64,000 nt of DNA, taken from assembly GCF_008801715.1 (NCBI RefSeq), contig NZ_VZPG01000002.1:62001-126000 (forward strand). The letters run 5' to 3'. Source of the DNA: Pseudochrobactrum saccharolyticum. GTDB taxonomy: Bacteria; Pseudomonadota; Alphaproteobacteria; Rhizobiales; Rhizobiaceae. This document shows, piece by piece, positions 37,154-45,971 of this stretch (positions are counted from its first letter, which is position 1; each line of letters opens with the position of its first letter). The position numbers and the translations under genes were made by a program. The notes beneath the pieces are model-generated. The model was not told where the DNA came from. It saw only the letters and a program-made list of their open reading frames with translations, and made no database searches.

Positions 37154-37178
37154 TTTTCGTATCATGTGATAGAAATTG

Positions 37179-37204
37179 AAGGCAGCATTTATGCTGCCTT
37201 TTCA
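37179..37204 (+). terminator. Terminator after tatC
   Basis: aaggcagcat (37179-37188) pairs with atgctgcctt (37191-37200), followed by TTTT overall. Confidence 0.85.
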
Positions 37205-37308
37205 TGCATTGCAGCGGATCAGTTGTGATCGTGTTGCGATATAAGAGCCTGCCGTAACCGCTTGTTGTGATTACGGTGAACCTGAACCTAAAAATAACGG
37301 TACTTCCA

Positions 37309-38589
37309 ATGCTGGACATTAAATGGATACGCGAAAACCCTGAAGCTCTTGATGCTGCTCTGCAAAAGCGCGGAGCCTCTGCTGTATCCTCCGATGTGTT
37401 GGCGCTGGATGAAGCCCGCCGTCAGCATATTGCCAAGGTGCAGGAAGCGCAGGAGCGCCGCAATGCCGCCTCGAAAGAGATCGGCAAAGCGATGGGCGAA
37501 AAAGATATGGCGACCGCTGACCGCCTGAAGGCGGAAGTTGCCGAGCTGAAGACCTTCCTCACCGAAGCGGAAGAAGAAGAACGTCGTCTCGATAAAGCGC
37601 TGAATGATGTTCTCTCAAGCCTGCCGAATGTGCCTTATGACAGCGTTCCTGTCGGTAAAGATGAGAATGATAATGTCGAGACACGTCGTATCGGCAATAT
37701 CCGTAACTACGGTTTTGAACCGAAAGAGCATTTTGAACTGGGTGAAGCCCTCGGTCTGATGGATTTCGAGCGTGCTACCCGCATGTCCGGCTCGCGTTTT
37801 ACCGTGCTGAAAGGTGCGCTTGCGCGTCTGGAACGTGCGCTCGGTCAGTTCATGCTTGATCTGCACACCACAGAACATGGTTATTCTGAAACTATGGTTC
37901 CGCTGATGGTGCGTGATGATGCGGTATATGGTACAGGCCAGCTGCCGAAATTCTCGGAAGATCTGTTCCGCACCACTGACGGCCGTTGGCTGATCCCGAC
38001 TGCGGAAGTGCCGCTGACCAATCTGGTTAATGGCGAGATTGTGGATGGCGCTGAATTGCCGATGCGTGTGACTGCGCTGACGCCTTGTTTCCGCTCGGAA
38101 GCCGGTTCTGCCGGTCGCGATACACGCGGTATGCTGCGTCAGCACCAGTTCTGGAAAGTGGAAATGGTATCGGTCACCGATGCGGAAAGCTCGGAAGCCG
38201 AACTTGAACGCATGACCGGTTGTGCTGAAGAAGTTTTGAAGCGTCTTGGTCTGCCATTCCGCACTGTTACACTTTGCACCGGTGATATGGGCTTCGGCGC
38301 GCAGAAAACTTACGATATTGAGGTGTGGCTGCCGGGTCAGAACACATTCCGCGAAATCTCCAGCTGCTCGGTCTGCGGTGATTTTCAGGGACGTCGCATG
38401 AATGCGCGTTACCGTGCTGCCGGTGAAAAAGCGACCCGTTTTGTTCATACTCTGAACGGTTCCGGTGTTGCTGTCGGCCGTGCGCTGATCGCTGTGATGG
38501 AAAATTATCAGGAAGAAGATGGCAGCATCACCATTCCTGAGGCTCTGGTGCCTTATATGGGCGGCATGACCCGTATCGAAAAAGCCTGA
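37309..38589 (+). CDS. serS: Seryl-tRNA synthetase
   Basis: Class II synthetase of 426 residues. An N-terminal coiled-coil arm (about 25-110, rich in Glu, Lys and Ala) binds the long variable arm of tRNA-Ser. Motif 2 is [21 protein letters not shown] near 262-282 and motif 3 [17 protein letters not shown] near 382-398. The frame continues upstream, but [10 protein letters not shown] is the family start. Behind it is a terminator. Confidence 0.97.
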   Translation: MLDIKWIRENPEALDAALQKRGASAVSSDVLALDEARRQHIAKVQEAQERRNAASKEIGKAMGEKDMATADRLKAEVAELKTFLTEAEEEERRLDKALNDVLSSLPNVPYDSVPVGKDENDNVETRRIGNIRNYGFEPKEHFELGEALGLMDFERATRMSGSRFTVLKGALARLERALGQFMLDLHTTEHGYSETMVPLMVRDDAVYGTGQLPKFSEDLFRTTDGRWLIPTAEVPLTNLVNGEIVDGAELPMRVTALTPCFRSEAGSAGRDTRGMLRQHQFWKVEMVSVTDAESSEAELERMTGCAEEVLKRLGLPFRTVTLCTGDMGFGAQKTYDIEVWLPGQNTFREISSCSVCGDFQGRRMNARYRAAGEKATRFVHTLNGSGVAVGRALIAVMENYQEEDGSITIPEALVPYMGGMTRIEKA

Positions 38590-38610
38590 TATTCAGGTGT
38601 GTATTTAAGA

Positions 38611-38646
38611 AATGCCGGAGGCGGAAATGTCTCCGGCATTTTTATT
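38611..38646 (+). terminator. Terminator after serS
   Basis: aatgccggag (38611-38620) pairs with ctccggcatt (38631-38640), followed by TTTATTT. Confidence 0.9.
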
Positions 38647-38726
38647 TCTCCGCATTATCTCTGAATTTACAATTTTGAAGGATGATGTTGCCTGATCGGC
38701 TATAAATCTGACTTCGGGCAGGGTTC

Positions 38727-39404
38727 ATGAATATTCATATGCAGGCAAATACGGGCAAATATCGCATGAGCGGCAAAGAAGGTTTTGCCTCTTTTGTATT
38801 GCGTATGCGCAGTCGTGGTTTACACGATCCGCGTTTGTTTGCAGCAATTGAAGCTACGCCGCGTCAGCATTTCATCAATTCAGCCTATCAGGATTTTGCC
38901 TATAGCAATCGTGTTTTGCCGCTGGCTTGCGGCGAATCAATTGAGGGGCTGGACGATCAGGCGCGTTTTCTCTCTGCTTTGTCGCTTGAAGCGGGACATC
39001 GCGTGTTGGAAATCGGCACAGGCTCGGGTTTCACTGCCGCTGTTATGGCGCGCCTTGCCGCGCGTGTGACAACGATTGAGCGTTATAAAACTTTGGCAGA
39101 AGCAGCGCGTAATCAGTTTCAGGCGCATCAGATCGAAAATGTTGTTTGCAAACATGCAGATGGCCGCCACGGTGTAGCCGGTGGTCCTTATGACCGCATT
39201 ATCGTCTGGCTGGCTTCGGATGCCATGCCGCGGCAATATCTGGATTTGCTGGCAACGCATGGCGTGATGATTGCACCGGTCGGGCAGGGTGACGGGCAGC
39301 AGGTCATGTGTCGCATGGCCAAAGTCGGCAGCCGTTTTGAGCGCGAAGACCTGATGATGGTGCGTTATCAGCCGTTTATCGAAGGCTCTGCTGCGTTTCT
39401 CTGA
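38727..39404 (+). CDS. pcm: Protein-L-isoaspartate O-methyltransferase
   Basis: SAM-dependent repair enzyme that methylates isoaspartyl residues in aged proteins. 225 residues; SAM-binding motif I is VLEIGTGSGFTAAVMARL near 91-108, and the following acidic loop TIERYKTLA and the substrate motif ATPRQHF near 41-47 fit the PIMT family. In many proteobacteria it is preceded by surE and followed by an nlpD-type gene; here surE is absent, but the LysM/LytM gene follows. Confidence 0.93.
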   Translation: MNIHMQANTGKYRMSGKEGFASFVLRMRSRGLHDPRLFAAIEATPRQHFINSAYQDFAYSNRVLPLACGESIEGLDDQARFLSALSLEAGHRVLEIGTGSGFTAAVMARLAARVTTIERYKTLAEAARNQFQAHQIENVVCKHADGRHGVAGGPYDRIIVWLASDAMPRQYLDLLATHGVMIAPVGQGDGQQVMCRMAKVGSRFEREDLMMVRYQPFIEGSAAFL

Positions 39405-39602
39405 AACTTCGGCTGATTTTATTTCCCGGTTTTTATGGTTGTCACAGTGCTCTGACAGGCTTCGGAGCAGCATGTCGTGTATCAAATTTGCCTGATTTAG
39501 CGATTATGGTATCCGTTTGATGAATCTTTTAATTTTTTTACAGCAATTTTAACCAGCAGGTAACATTAACGCGCTTTAATAAGTCTACTTAGAGTTTCGG
39601 GT

Positions 39603-41063
39603 ATGGACGGGTTGAATATGCGTAAAAAAGTTTTGCATCATGCGTCCGAGCGTCTTCTGCGTCATAGCGCGGTCATCCTGCTTGCAGGTGTGGTTGCTGG
39701 CTGTAGCGGGGATATGACACGCTTTACGGATGGCCTTACGACTGGATCGACGAATAATCAGCGCGCGATTATGCAGTCACAGAATCAGTCCTATCAGCAG
39801 AATAACGGCGCGGATAATTATCCGTCGATGCCGGCTGCGCAGCGTGTGGCTTCCGGTAATGTGCAGCGTAACGAGTTGCCGCCGGTAGGAACTGCCGCAC
39901 CGATGGGCGCTGCACAGGTTGTGCAGAATAATGTTCAGAACTCTGTTCAGTCCGTACGCGATCAGGCGACACAGCAGGTTGCAATGGCTGGCAGCAATAT
40001 GACCAATGCTGCGGCAAGTTCGGTTAATAATGCGATGGTGCAGCCGGGTGAAACACTTTACGGCGTTGCCCGCCGGTTTAATGTGTCTCCGAATGATCTG
40101 ATGGCTGCGAATAATATTACTGACCCGAATATGCTGCGGGCAGGGCAGACACTGACAATTCCGGGCGTTAAAGCCGCTGCCGGCGGCGCATTGGTTGCTG
40201 CTGCCAATGGCGGTACGCAGACCCTTGGTCAGCTGAAATCAAACGGTACACAGGCTGTTGCCAATGCTCAGCAGGCTGCGACGAACAAAGTGAATAATGC
40301 TGTTGCCAATGCAGGCGCAAAAGTAGCTGCTGCGACCGGCGGTTACACTGTGCAGAGCGGTGATACGTTGCATGCGATTGCCCAGCGCAATGGTGTGACG
40401 GCTGCAGCTCTGAAACAAGCGAACGGCATGAGCGACGGTACAATCCGCGTCGGTCAGTCTCTGGTGATCCCTGTTGCAGCGACTGCTGCAGCAACGCAGG
40501 TCGCGGCTGTTGCCAAGCCGGTTCAGGCCGCAGTTGATACGACAGTAAAAACAGCTTCAACCCCGCCTGCAGCTGCAAAACAGGTGCCGGATGGCAGCGT
40601 AAAGCCTTATACACCGCCGCAGGCGAGCAATAAGGTGATTGAAGAAGCCGAGCAGGATGTCGCCATGGCGCCTTCTGCAACCGGTATCTCGCAGATGCGC
40701 TGGCCGGTACGCGGCAAGGTGCTGACCAGCTTTGGTCAGCGTGACGGCGGTACTGTGAATGACGGTATCGACATTATGGTGCCGGAAGGTACGCCGGTTA
40801 AAGCAGCCGAAAACGGTGTGGTTATCTATGCCGGTGACGGGCTGAAGGAATTCGGTCAGACTGTTCTGGTGCGCCACGAAAATGGTCTTGTGACTGTCTA
40901 TGGTCATAACAGCAAGATCAATGTGCAGCGCGGTCAGAAAGTACGTCGCGGTGAGGAAATTGCCCGTTCCGGTATGAGTGGCAATGCAAAATCGCCAAAG
41001 CTGCATTTTGAAGTGCGTAAGAATTCCACGCCGGTTAATCCGTCGAAATATCTGGAAACTTAA
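39603..41063 (+). CDS. LysM and degenerate LytM (NlpD/DipM-type) lipoprotein
   Basis: Envelope protein of 486 residues. Lipoprotein signal with lipobox LAGVVAGC near 27-34, a low-complexity Gln/Asn region, two LysM domains (TLYGVARRFNVSPNDLMAANN near 150-170; TLHAIAQRNGVTAAALKQANG near 256-276) and a C-terminal M23/LytM domain (about 365-485). Of the four zinc ligands, the first His is Asn (NDGIDI) and one of the HxH pair is Lys (SPKLHFEV), so it is probably inactive and activates an amidase in cell division, as NlpD, EnvC and DipM do. The ATG at 39618 is an alternative start. Located behind pcm, as nlpD is in many bacteria. Confidence 0.9.
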   Translation: MDGLNMRKKVLHHASERLLRHSAVILLAGVVAGCSGDMTRFTDGLTTGSTNNQRAIMQSQNQSYQQNNGADNYPSMPAAQRVASGNVQRNELPPVGTAAPMGAAQVVQNNVQNSVQSVRDQATQQVAMAGSNMTNAAASSVNNAMVQPGETLYGVARRFNVSPNDLMAANNITDPNMLRAGQTLTIPGVKAAAGGALVAAANGGTQTLGQLKSNGTQAVANAQQAATNKVNNAVANAGAKVAAATGGYTVQSGDTLHAIAQRNGVTAAALKQANGMSDGTIRVGQSLVIPVAATAAATQVAAVAKPVQAAVDTTVKTASTPPAAAKQVPDGSVKPYTPPQASNKVIEEAEQDVAMAPSATGISQMRWPVRGKVLTSFGQRDGGTVNDGIDIMVPEGTPVKAAENGVVIYAGDGLKEFGQTVLVRHENGLVTVYGHNSKINVQRGQKVRRGEEIARSGMSGNAKSPKLHFEVRKNSTPVNPSKYLET

Positions 41064-41074
41064 TTCCCGGAATA

Positions 41075-41107
41075 TAGAGCGCCATGTGCCATGCAAAGGA
41101 CGTTCTA
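41075..41107. repeat. Small intergenic inverted repeat related to the one at 136-179
   Basis: tagagcg (41075-41081) and cgttcta (41101-41107) are near-complementary arms around gccatg and gcaaaggacg. The reverse complement shares cgtcctttgc and ggcgct with the element after purC. Confidence 0.4.
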
Positions 41108-41133
41108 ACTCTTTAAAATTATGCTCTGAATTG

Positions 41134-41168
41134 AAAAAAGCCCGCTGCATCATGCAGCGGGCTTTTTT
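41134..41168. terminator. Bidirectional terminator between LytM gene and DUF815 gene
   Basis: A 17-bp perfect stem (41134-41150 with 41152-41168) with A-run and T-run flanks lies between convergent genes, 2 bases before the DUF815 stop. Confidence 0.93.
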
Positions 41169-41170
41169 GT

Positions 41171-42037
41171 TTATGCATGAATGGAAATGCCAAGCCTGCC
41201 GGCCAAATCTTGTACATATTGCCAGGCAACGCGGCCTGAACGGTTGCCGCGTGTGGTTGACCATTCAAGGGCTTCCGCATGCAGTTTCTCAACCGGATAA
41301 TTGAAGCCGTAATGCGCGGCATAGCCATCAACCATCGCCAGATAATCATCCTGATTGCATTTATGGAAGCCAAGCCACAGACCGAAACGATCGGAGAGAG
41401 AGACTTTTTCTTCTGTCGCTTCAGACGGATTGATAGCGCTGGAACGCTCATTATCAATCATTTCACGCGGCATCAGATGACGGCGGTTGGATGTGGCATA
41501 GAAAATCACATTATCAGGACGGCCTTCGACACCGCCTTCAAGCGCAGCTTTCAGTGATTTGTAGGATGTATCGTCATGGTCGAAGGACAGGTCATCACAA
41601 AACAGAATGAAACGGTAGTCGCTTTCTTTGATGAGATTCATCAATACCGGCAGGCTGTTGATATCTTCACGGTGAATTTCAATGAGTTTCAGCGGTTTTT
41701 CAGCTGTTTGATTGACTGAAGCCTGCGCGGCCTTGACCAGTGAGGATTTGCCCATGCCGCGTGCACCCCAGAGCAGCACATTATTGGCGGGCAGGCCACG
41801 GGCAAAGCGCTCGGTATTGCTCACCAGCTGATCGCGCACATGGTCAACACCATGAATGAGACCGAGATCAACGCGGTTGACCTTTTTGACCGGTGCCAGT
41901 TCAAGGCGGGAAGGCTCCCAGACAAATGTATCGGCACTCTCTGCCCGTAATGGTTTGGGGGCAGGTGGTGCCATGCGCTCAAGAACAGCCAGCAGCTGAT
42001 CCAGTTTTGCACTCAATATTTGCTCAGTCGTGTTCAT
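41171..42037 (-). CDS. DUF815 AAA-type ATPase
   Basis: A 288-residue predicted P-loop ATPase. Walker A is GARGMGKSS near 91-99; Walker B-like FILFCDDLSF is near 144-153, followed by sensor-like ATSNRRHLMPREM near 180-192 and DRFGLWLGF. The DUF815 family is widespread in proteobacteria, its role unclear; an association with the cell envelope or DNA is not established. Transcribed away from yajC. Confidence 0.9.
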   Translation of the reverse strand: MNTTEQILSAKLDQLLAVLERMAPPAPKPLRAESADTFVWEPSRLELAPVKKVNRVDLGLIHGVDHVRDQLVSNTERFARGLPANNVLLWGARGMGKSSLVKAAQASVNQTAEKPLKLIEIHREDINSLPVLMNLIKESDYRFILFCDDLSFDHDDTSYKSLKAALEGGVEGRPDNVIFYATSNRRHLMPREMIDNERSSAINPSEATEEKVSLSDRFGLWLGFHKCNQDDYLAMVDGYAAHYGFNYPVEKLHAEALEWSTTRGNRSGRVAWQYVQDLAGRLGISIHA

Positions 42038-42228
42038 TTTAAAGCCTGTATTCTATCCGCGGCACTCTTGTATCCGGTCATCAGACTTATGGCGGGATGC
42101 AAGAATGCCCGGATTTTAAGTAAAGCACTTGAGCATTCGCTACCGGCTTTACCGGACTGTTTCTGTTTGCTTCTTAAAGACTGCCTTCAAGAATAGTCTG
42201 ACTTTAGCAAGATTATTGTCTTTGAATA

Positions 42229-42242
42229 GTACCCATGGGTAC
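42229..42242. promoter_or_regulatory. Perfect 14-bp palindrome, possible operator
   Basis: gtacccatgggtac is a full 14-bp palindrome, 53 bases upstream of the micro-frame at 42296. It is long enough to be unusual by chance in a short intergenic region; the protein that would bind it is unknown. Confidence 0.3.
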
Positions 42243-42295
42243 GGTTGTGTGAAAATATTGTATTTGTGCCTGTAGCCAAGGCCGGAGTGAAAAAA

Positions 42296-42358
42296 ATGAT
42301 GGCCGCACTGGTAAAGTGGATTAAGAATTTGCATCTATGGTTGCATAACGGCGTATAA
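42296..42358 (+). CDS. Possible 20-residue membrane-interacting peptide
   Basis: Starts at a double ATG preceded by GGAGTGA at good spacing, and encodes MMAALVKWIKNLHLWLHNGV. The peptide is amphipathic, basic and Trp/Leu/His-rich. The signal and composition support translation, but there is no similarity evidence. It may be a micro-protein, or a leader peptide for yajC 148 bases downstream. Confidence 0.35.
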   Translation: MMAALVKWIKNLHLWLHNGV

Positions 42359-42505
42359 CCGTTGTAATGCGCAGTGAATAAATTTGATGCATGCCGGTGA
42401 AATATGACGGCTTTGGCTACATAATTCCCTAACCCGCAATCGGTTTAAGGAATTCTGCAGCCGAGAAGCATCGGACAGTTTTCAGTTTGACGAGGAGTCA
42501 CTTTC

Positions 42506-42847
42506 ATGTTTGTTACCCCTGCTTACGCTCAGGCCGCCGGTGGTGCCGGTGGCGCGGATATGCTGATGAGCATTCTGCCGTTTATCCTTATTTTCGTTGT
42601 TATGTATTTCCTGATTATCCGCCCTCAGCGTAATCAGATGAAAAAACGCGGTGAAATGCTGACCAATATCCGCCGCAATGACACGATCATTACCGGTGGC
42701 GGCATCATCGCTAAAGTTACCAAAGTGATCGATGATAATGAGCTGGAAGCTGAAATTGCTGACGGTATCAAAATCCGCGTTCTGCGCTCCACCATTGGTG
42801 ATGTGCGCACCCGTGGTGAACCGGTTGCCGACAACAAAAACAAGTAA
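42506..42847 (+). CDS. yajC: Preprotein translocase subunit YajC
   Basis: Small accessory membrane protein of the Sec-SecDF complex. 113 residues; a membrane helix (about 18-38, ILPFILIFVVMYFLIIRPQRNQMKK) followed by a compact cytoplasmic domain (RRNDTIITGGGIIAKVTKVIDDNELEAEI). GAGGAG precedes the ATG. It is followed by a terminator and then secDF, a usual pairing. Confidence 0.96.
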   Translation: MFVTPAYAQAAGGAGGADMLMSILPFILIFVVMYFLIIRPQRNQMKKRGEMLTNIRRNDTIITGGGIIAKVTKVIDDNELEAEIADGIKIRVLRSTIGDVRTRGEPVADNKNK

Positions 42848-42867
42848 GCTTATTGCTGATTGTTATT

Positions 42868-42894
42868 AAAGCCCGCTTTGAGCGGGCTTTTTTA
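42868..42894 (+). terminator. Terminator after yajC
   Basis: aaagcccgct (42868-42877) pairs with agcgggcttt (42881-42890), followed by TTTT. Confidence 0.9.
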
Positions 42895-43138
42895 TTGGCC
42901 TGAAACTATAATTTGATGTGCTGCAATAGCGCATCATCAGCTTAAAATCTGCGCCATCCGCCTGTGTGCCTGCTGAGATTTGTACGAATCACGTATAAGA
43001 TCAGAAAATGAGGTGGTGTAAGCAGAATTTGCCGTGTTTTATTCGGCAGTTATTCTCAAAAACATTACTGTTACGTCTGATCCTGTCTGTTTTGCGGGTT
43101 TGCTGCAAAGCGGCATCAATTTTACGGATGGATTGCCG

Positions 43139-45388
43139 ATGCTCTATTTCCCGCGCTGGAAATCGGTACTGATCTGGCTGGTCGTTCTGGCCGGTTTTAT
43201 CTTCGCATTACCTAATTTCTTTTCCGCTCAGCAATTGTCGGGTCTGCCTGACGGTTTCCCGAAAGGGCAGATTATCACCGGTCTTGATCTGACAGGCGGT
43301 ACGCGCGTTGTTCTGGCATCGCCGAAAATTACTGCGGAAGATCTGGATAAAAGCGCAGCCGTTATGGCCGACCGTCTGTCTGAGCTGGGTTATGATAATG
43401 CCCGTATCAATGTGCAGAACAAAAACCAGATACGCGCTGAAGTGCCGGATGTTTATGACGCACAGCTCATCAAAGATCTCCTGAGCCTGAAAGGCGATAT
43501 CAATTTCCGTCAGGCGAAAATAGTAACGACACCTGATCCGCTGGCTGAAGGGCTGGTTCCGCAGGATTCGGAAATCATCTATTCATTTGATGATCCGCCG
43601 GTTGGTTATATTGTTAAAAAAGCACCGGTTCTTACCGGTGAAGACATTGCCGATGCGGAAGTCGGTGTGAATACCGCGCAGGATTCAGTGATTACCATCT
43701 CCCTGACGGAAGAGGGCACAAAGGATCTGGCTGATTTTACGACCAAGAATACCGGCTCTGTTCTTGCTGTTGTGATTGATAATCAGATTGTGTCGGCTCC
43801 GCGTATTCAGGAAGCAATTACGACCGGCAATTTGCAGATCACCGGTGATTTCGATCTGGAAACATTGAGCAATCTTGGTGTTGTTCTGCGTTCGGGGCCG
43901 CTTGCAGCTCCGGTTCAGGTTCTGGAAGAGCGCAGCATTGCTTCGGCGCTTGGCCAGAATTATACAAGCTACGGACTGATTACTGCACTGAGCGCGCTTG
44001 TGGTTGTCGCTCTGTTTATGGTGCTGTCCTATGGCCTGCTTGGTCTGATCTCTGTGATTGCGCTCGGCGTCAATGTCATGCTGATGATTGCCGTCGTGTC
44101 ATTCTTCGGTGTTGCAGTCGGGTTGGCAACCATTGCCGGTCTGGTGCTGACGATTGGTATGGCAGTGGACAGCAATATCCTGCTGTTTGAGAAAATGCGT
44201 GAAGACCGCCGTAACGGTTATTCCGTTGTGCAGGCGATTGAATCCGGTTTTTCCCGTGCGCGTGCCTGTGTGGTGGATGCCAATCTGACAACGCTAATCG
44301 CGGCATTGGTATTGCTGATGTTCGGGAGCGGGCCGTTGCATGAATTTGCGATCATCGTGACCATTGGTGTTGCGACGTCACTTTTCACAACCTACACCTT
44401 CTCCCGTCTCCTGATTTCTCTCTGGGTTCGTCAGTCAAAACCAACAGTGATTCCGGCACGTTTCCTCAAGCTGGTGCCAACCAATACCAAGATCGGCTTT
44501 ATGAAACTGAGCGGCATTACGGCAATTATCTCTGCCGCTGCCTGTGTTGCTGCCCTCGTGTTCTATTTCACCATGGGTCTGAATTACGGCATCGATTTCG
44601 ATGGCGGTTCTTCTGTCGAGCTGCAGTCGCGTGAAGGGCCTGCGGATCTGAATGATATTCGTTTGCGTCTGTCCGAGCTGAATATTGACGGTGCGCGGGT
44701 GGTGCAGGGCAAAAATGAAAACCTTGCCGAGCTGCTGATCGGCTCGCAGGATGCCGGTGATGATGCCGAGCAGACCGTAGTCGTGAAATTGCGCGACGAG
44801 TTCGAGCAGGATTATGATTTCCAGCGCGTTGAAGTGGTTGGGCCAACGGTTTCCGATCATTTGTCGCGGATTGGTAATGCAGCGCTCGGACTGGCACTGA
44901 TCGGCGTTTTTGCCTATTTGTGGCTGCGTTTCCGCTGGCAGTTTGCTGTCGGTGCTGTGCTGGCAACAACGCATGATATTATCATCATGATTGGTGTTTT
45001 TGCGCTGTTCCGCTTTGAATATAATTTGTGGAGCCTTGCGGCGCTGCTGACGGTGATCGGCTATTCACTTAACGATACGGTGGTCGTGTATGACCGCGTG
45101 CGTGATAATTTGCGCCGCTATCCGCAGACGCGGGTCAGTATGCTGGTGGATGCTGCGATCAATCAGACGCTGTCCCGTACAATTCTGACCTCTCTGGTCA
45201 CGCTGCTGGCGCTGATCCCGCTCTACATCTTTGGCGGTGCGGATATCGGTTCCTTTGCAGTGATGATGTCGCTGGGGATCATTATCGCGACCTATTCGTC
45301 GATCTATATTGCGGGGCCGTTGCTTTGGCTGCTCGGCATCAGACCGTCAGATGTCAGCGAAAACGCGGAGCCGCAAACTGCAAGCTGA
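43139..45388 (+). CDS. secDF: Fused SecDF protein translocase subunit
   Basis: SecD and SecF in one 749-residue chain, using the proton gradient to help secretion. N-terminal helix (LIWLVVLAGFIFAL), periplasmic P1 region (DLTGGTRVVLASPK near 50, a SecD signature), SecD helices near 285-420 including GMAVDSNILLFEKMREDRRNG, then the SecF half beginning GLNYGIDFDGGSSVELQ near 480 and VIGYSLNDTVVVYDRVRDNLR near 640. MLYFPRWKS at 43139 is the natural start although the frame is open upstream. Confidence 0.96.
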   Translation: MLYFPRWKSVLIWLVVLAGFIFALPNFFSAQQLSGLPDGFPKGQIITGLDLTGGTRVVLASPKITAEDLDKSAAVMADRLSELGYDNARINVQNKNQIRAEVPDVYDAQLIKDLLSLKGDINFRQAKIVTTPDPLAEGLVPQDSEIIYSFDDPPVGYIVKKAPVLTGEDIADAEVGVNTAQDSVITISLTEEGTKDLADFTTKNTGSVLAVVIDNQIVSAPRIQEAITTGNLQITGDFDLETLSNLGVVLRSGPLAAPVQVLEERSIASALGQNYTSYGLITALSALVVVALFMVLSYGLLGLISVIALGVNVMLMIAVVSFFGVAVGLATIAGLVLTIGMAVDSNILLFEKMREDRRNGYSVVQAIESGFSRARACVVDANLTTLIAALVLLMFGSGPLHEFAIIVTIGVATSLFTTYTFSRLLISLWVRQSKPTVIPARFLKLVPTNTKIGFMKLSGITAIISAAACVAALVFYFTMGLNYGIDFDGGSSVELQSREGPADLNDIRLRLSELNIDGARVVQGKNENLAELLIGSQDAGDDAEQTVVVKLRDEFEQDYDFQRVEVVGPTVSDHLSRIGNAALGLALIGVFAYLWLRFRWQFAVGAVLATTHDIIIMIGVFALFRFEYNLWSLAALLTVIGYSLNDTVVVYDRVRDNLRRYPQTRVSMLVDAAINQTLSRTILTSLVTLLALIPLYIFGGADIGSFAVMMSLGIIIATYSSIYIAGPLLWLLGIRPSDVSENAEPQTAS

Positions 45389-45411
45389 GTAATCAGCAAA
45401 ATATAACAATA

Positions 45412-45450
45412 AGCATTGCCCGCAGGAGTTCCTGCGGGCAATGCTGTTTT
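45412..45450 (+). terminator. Terminator after secDF
   Basis: A perfect 16-bp stem (45412-45427 with 45430-45445) with a 2-base loop, followed by gtttt. Confidence 0.92.
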
Positions 45451-45577
45451 AATCAGGCTGAAATGCACTGTAATGAACTGGTAAAACTCCCATATTGTTG
45501 TAGAAGGGGCGCATATTATTGCTTGCCATCCATGCGGGGCTGAGCAGATTATAGCGATCAAGATAAAGAGAGACGAA

Positions 45578-45967
45578 ATGAACACTGGCATTGAAATCCG
45601 TGAGGCACATTTTCCGGGACGGGCACCGATTGATGCCTATGGAAATGGCGGGTTTCGTTTTGCGGAAATGTCGCATCGCGGTTCATTAATGTGTCTGCCA
45701 TCCGGCATTCATGGCTGGGAGCCAAAACAGTCACCAATTCTGACGGTGGCTGATCTGGATATGATCCTGCAACAGGCAAGCGATATTGAAATTCTGCTGG
45801 TTGGCACGGGTATGGATCTGCGCCGGATACCGGAAGATGTTAAGGCCGTGTTGCGTGAGCACCGCATTTCCTCCGATCCGATGAGCACCGGCGCTGCCGT
45901 GCGCACCTATAATGTGCTGCTTGCGGAAGACCGCGCTGTTGCCGCCGCTCTGATTGCCGTGGAGTGA
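45578..45967 (+). CDS. Mth938-like domain protein (DUF498)
   Basis: A 129-residue globular protein of the DUF498/Mth938 family (also found in mitochondrial NDUFAF3). YGNGGFRFAEMSHRGSLMCLPSG near 28-50 and LLVGTGMDLRRIP near 74-86 are typical. NDUFAF3 is a complex I assembly factor, and the next gene resembles NDUFAF6, another such factor; the pair may help assemble NADH dehydrogenase. This link is an inference from the eukaryotic homologues. Stop codon 4 bases before the next GTG. Confidence 0.88.
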   Translation: MNTGIEIREAHFPGRAPIDAYGNGGFRFAEMSHRGSLMCLPSGIHGWEPKQSPILTVADLDMILQQASDIEILLVGTGMDLRRIPEDVKAVLREHRISSDPMSTGAAVRTYNVLLAEDRAVAAALIAVE

Positions 45968-45971
45968 GAGT

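Larger units (their letters stand above)
42038..42505. promoter_or_regulatory. Divergent region DUF815 / yajC, with palindrome and micro-frame
   Basis: 468 bases. It contains a 14-bp perfect palindrome at 42229-42242 and a 20-codon frame with a good ribosome-binding site at 42296-42358 (listed separately). It must carry the yajC-secDF promoter, probably after 42360. Confidence 0.4.

Noticed and set aside
35099-37165. Open frame of 688 codons antisense to tatABC
   Set aside because: It runs opposite to three confirmed overlapping genes, has no ribosome-binding site or domain, and its composition mirrors codon bias of the real strand.
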